Positions 42,876 to 43,944 of a stretch of 43,944 nucleotides of DNA are shown here, in pieces; within the stretch, counting starts at the first letter, position 1, and the number at the start of each line of letters is the position of its first letter. Made by a program: the position numbers and the translations under genes. The notes below the pieces were generated by a model, which did no database searches, was not told where the DNA came from, and saw only the letters and a program-made list of their open reading frames with translations. This DNA is from an archaeon (lineage in GTDB: Archaea; Nanobdellota; Nanobdellia; Woesearchaeales; GW2011-AR9): the NCBI GenBank assembly GCA_018696395.1, contig JABHQR010000019.1:1-43944 (forward strand), written 5' to 3'.

Positions 42876-43760
42876 TTATTTTTTAGATCTCTTGGTACTT
42901 TTTTCCCCAGAATTAGGTTTGTTTTTCTTATCTTTATTTTTTTCAGATCCAGATTTTTTCTTCCGAACTTTTTTAGGTTCTTCATATTCTTCAATTTGTT
43001 GAATTTTTTCTTTTTTCTTTAAATTGTTAAGTTTAATATAGATCTCTTCAAATTGTTGGTCTTGTCTAGTTTTAATTTTCTTTTGATTTTCTAAATGTAA
43101 CATGGGGATAAATGTGTAAACTTTTTCAATTTTTCCAGCTCTGGGAGGTAACATTTTACTAAATGTTAGTTCTGGTTTCTTTTTTTCTTCCGATTGTTTT
43201 TTAGAATAATAAACTATCTTGTTGTACAATTCTCTAATAACATCCATAATATCTATATCTCTATCTGGCATGTTAAATTTAACTGGGTCATATTTTTGTA
43301 ACACTTTTTTCTTGGTACTCATAGCTCTTTGCAAAGCATCAACTAAATCATGGATAGAAACTTTTCTACTTCTTGGTTGAGGATTTCTTGGAATTAATTT
43401 GTATTTTTGTTTCTTTTTATGTAATAATTCAAAATCAATATCTTCATCCTCACTGAACCCTTCATCTTCGTCCATTTCATCTTCAGTTTCGCTAATAAGT
43501 AGATCTAATTGTGCAATGTCATGGTCAATTAAATGGGAAGATTTCATTTTTAGAAGAATCGCCGCTGCAAGTAACATTTTTCCAGATATTTTTAAATCAT
43601 GTTCTTTCATCTCTTTAATTACTACTATAAATCTTTGAGCAAGAAGGGAGAGATTAATGTTCCATGGGTTCATTTGTTCAGTCTTTACTAAATCGTAAAG
43701 TAAACTTTTCCAAGTAATATCATCGTTCTCTAATAAAAGGTCAAATATTTTCTCTTGCAT
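42876..43760 (-). CDS. scpA: Segregation and condensation protein A (ScpA) family
   Basis: A 294-residue kleisin-like protein that would bridge SMC heads in chromosome condensation. The N-terminal domain (FDLLLENDDITWKSLLYDLV, MNPWNINLSLLAQRF, KISGKMLLAAAILLKMKS) matches ScpA. An acidic middle (DEMDEDEGFSEDED) and a C-terminal winged-helix region (EKVYTFIPMLHLENQKKIK) follow. It then ends in about 50 lysine-rich residues not typical of ScpA. No SMC or ScpB gene is in the window. Confidence 0.88.
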   Translation of the reverse strand: MQEKIFDLLLENDDITWKSLLYDLVKTEQMNPWNINLSLLAQRFIVVIKEMKEHDLKISGKMLLAAAILLKMKSSHLIDHDIAQLDLLISETEDEMDEDEGFSEDEDIDFELLHKKKQKYKLIPRNPQPRSRKVSIHDLVDALQRAMSTKKKVLQKYDPVKFNMPDRDIDIMDVIRELYNKIVYYSKKQSEEKKKPELTFSKMLPPRAGKIEKVYTFIPMLHLENQKKIKTRQDQQFEEIYIKLNNLKKKEKIQQIEEYEEPKKVRKKKSGSEKNKDKKNKPNSGEKSTKRSKK

Positions 43761-43803
43761 GGGTAGAAGATGTTACTCTTTACTTTTTAATGTTTTGTTT
43801 TTG

Positions 43804-43944
43804 TGGCGCTGTCCCAAAAGGAATAGATTAGTATACTGGTAAGTTATAACTTTAGGTTATGACACAAAAAACCATAACAAACCAGTATAATACTAGATTA
43901 CATTCAGAGATTATTAAACTTTGCAATTCTTTAGAGCTTCCATT
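43804..43944 (+). mobile_element. Possible left end of an insertion sequence, cut by the window
   Basis: A GC-richer GGCGCTGTCCCAAAAGGAAT, typical of an IS terminal repeat, is followed about 35 bases later by an ORF that runs off the window. The other end cannot be seen, so this is only a suspicion. Confidence 0.35.
43859..43944 (+). CDS. Partial ORF, possibly a transposase N-terminus
   Basis: Begins MTQKTITNQYNTRLHSEIIK and continues LCNSLELP to the window end. The start resembles N-termini of some archaeal DDE transposases, but 28 codons are too few to decide. Confidence 0.35.
   Translation, partial: MTQKTITNQYNTRLHSEIIKLCNSLELP

Noticed and set aside
1-43944. tRNA, rRNA and CRISPR arrays
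   Set aside because: I looked for GTTCRA-type T-loops with acceptor pairing, rRNA core words and regularly spaced repeats, and saw none; a covariance-model search would settle the tRNA question.

Overview
The window is a low-GC archaeal chromosome segment. Archaeal hallmarks are an RFC small subunit, a membrane-anchored LonB protease, ribosomal protein S8e, an ScpA-like protein, an archaeal-type NSUN methyltransferase, a diphthamide-synthesis domain (Dph6), prepilin-like leaders cut after KKG, a PGF-pre-PGF surface protein and TATA-box promoters at near-leaderless start sites. The AT-rich composition, bacterial-type central enzymes (class I GAPDH, RelA/SpoT homologue) and many unfamiliar secreted proteins suggest a DPANN archaeon of the Woesearchaeota/Pacearchaeota kind. 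That placement is inference from gene content; no rRNA is present.

Layout. 1-1741: a small secreted protein and a lipoprotein alpha/beta hydrolase. 1895-4180: asparagine synthetase fused to a Dph6 diphthine-ammonia ligase. 4249-9030: membrane protein, CTP synthase, lipoprotein and RFC small subunit. 9031-9845: a T-rich gap and a 77-residue lysine-repeat protein. 9846-14168: secreted transglutaminase-like protein, stand-alone ThiI-type PP-loop protein and cysteinyl-tRNA synthetase. 14427-26785: a plus-strand string of KKGQ-leader protein, a 1896-residue surface protein, a type IV pilin-like protein, enolase and an M15-type peptidase. 26883-29341: a long RelA/SpoT homologue with a broken hydrolase site, then an ITPase/XTPase-like protein. 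29345-32874 (minus): small membrane protein, GAPDH, malate dehydrogenase and a membrane protein with a LamG-like tail. 32935-33717 (minus): three very small genes, one phage-like. 33830-37940: NSUN methyltransferase, M29-like aminopeptidase and PGF-pre-PGF surface protein. 38018-43760 (minus): Sua5/YrdC, a pair of tiny overlapping ORFs with their own operator and terminator, a membrane protein, S8e, LonB and ScpA. 43804-43944: the possible left end of an insertion sequence.

How the parts relate. Many genes serve translation: diphthamide on EF2, tRNA thiolation, Cys-tRNA, m5C, t6A and S8e. A second group builds the cell surface. GAPDH, enolase and malate dehydrogenase point to lower glycolysis and NADH balancing.

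The most unusual signals are: (i) the AsnB-Dph6 fusion; (ii) a synthetase-intact, hydrolase-dead long RSH in an archaeon; (iii) two promoters 6 kb apart with a gapless shared tandem CCACTGG motif at the same distance from the TATA box, one driving a phage-like zinc-ribbon gene and one lying upstream of a coupled pair of 42- and 49-residue ORFs; (iv) an M15C-like peptidase in an operon with pilin-like proteins and enolase.
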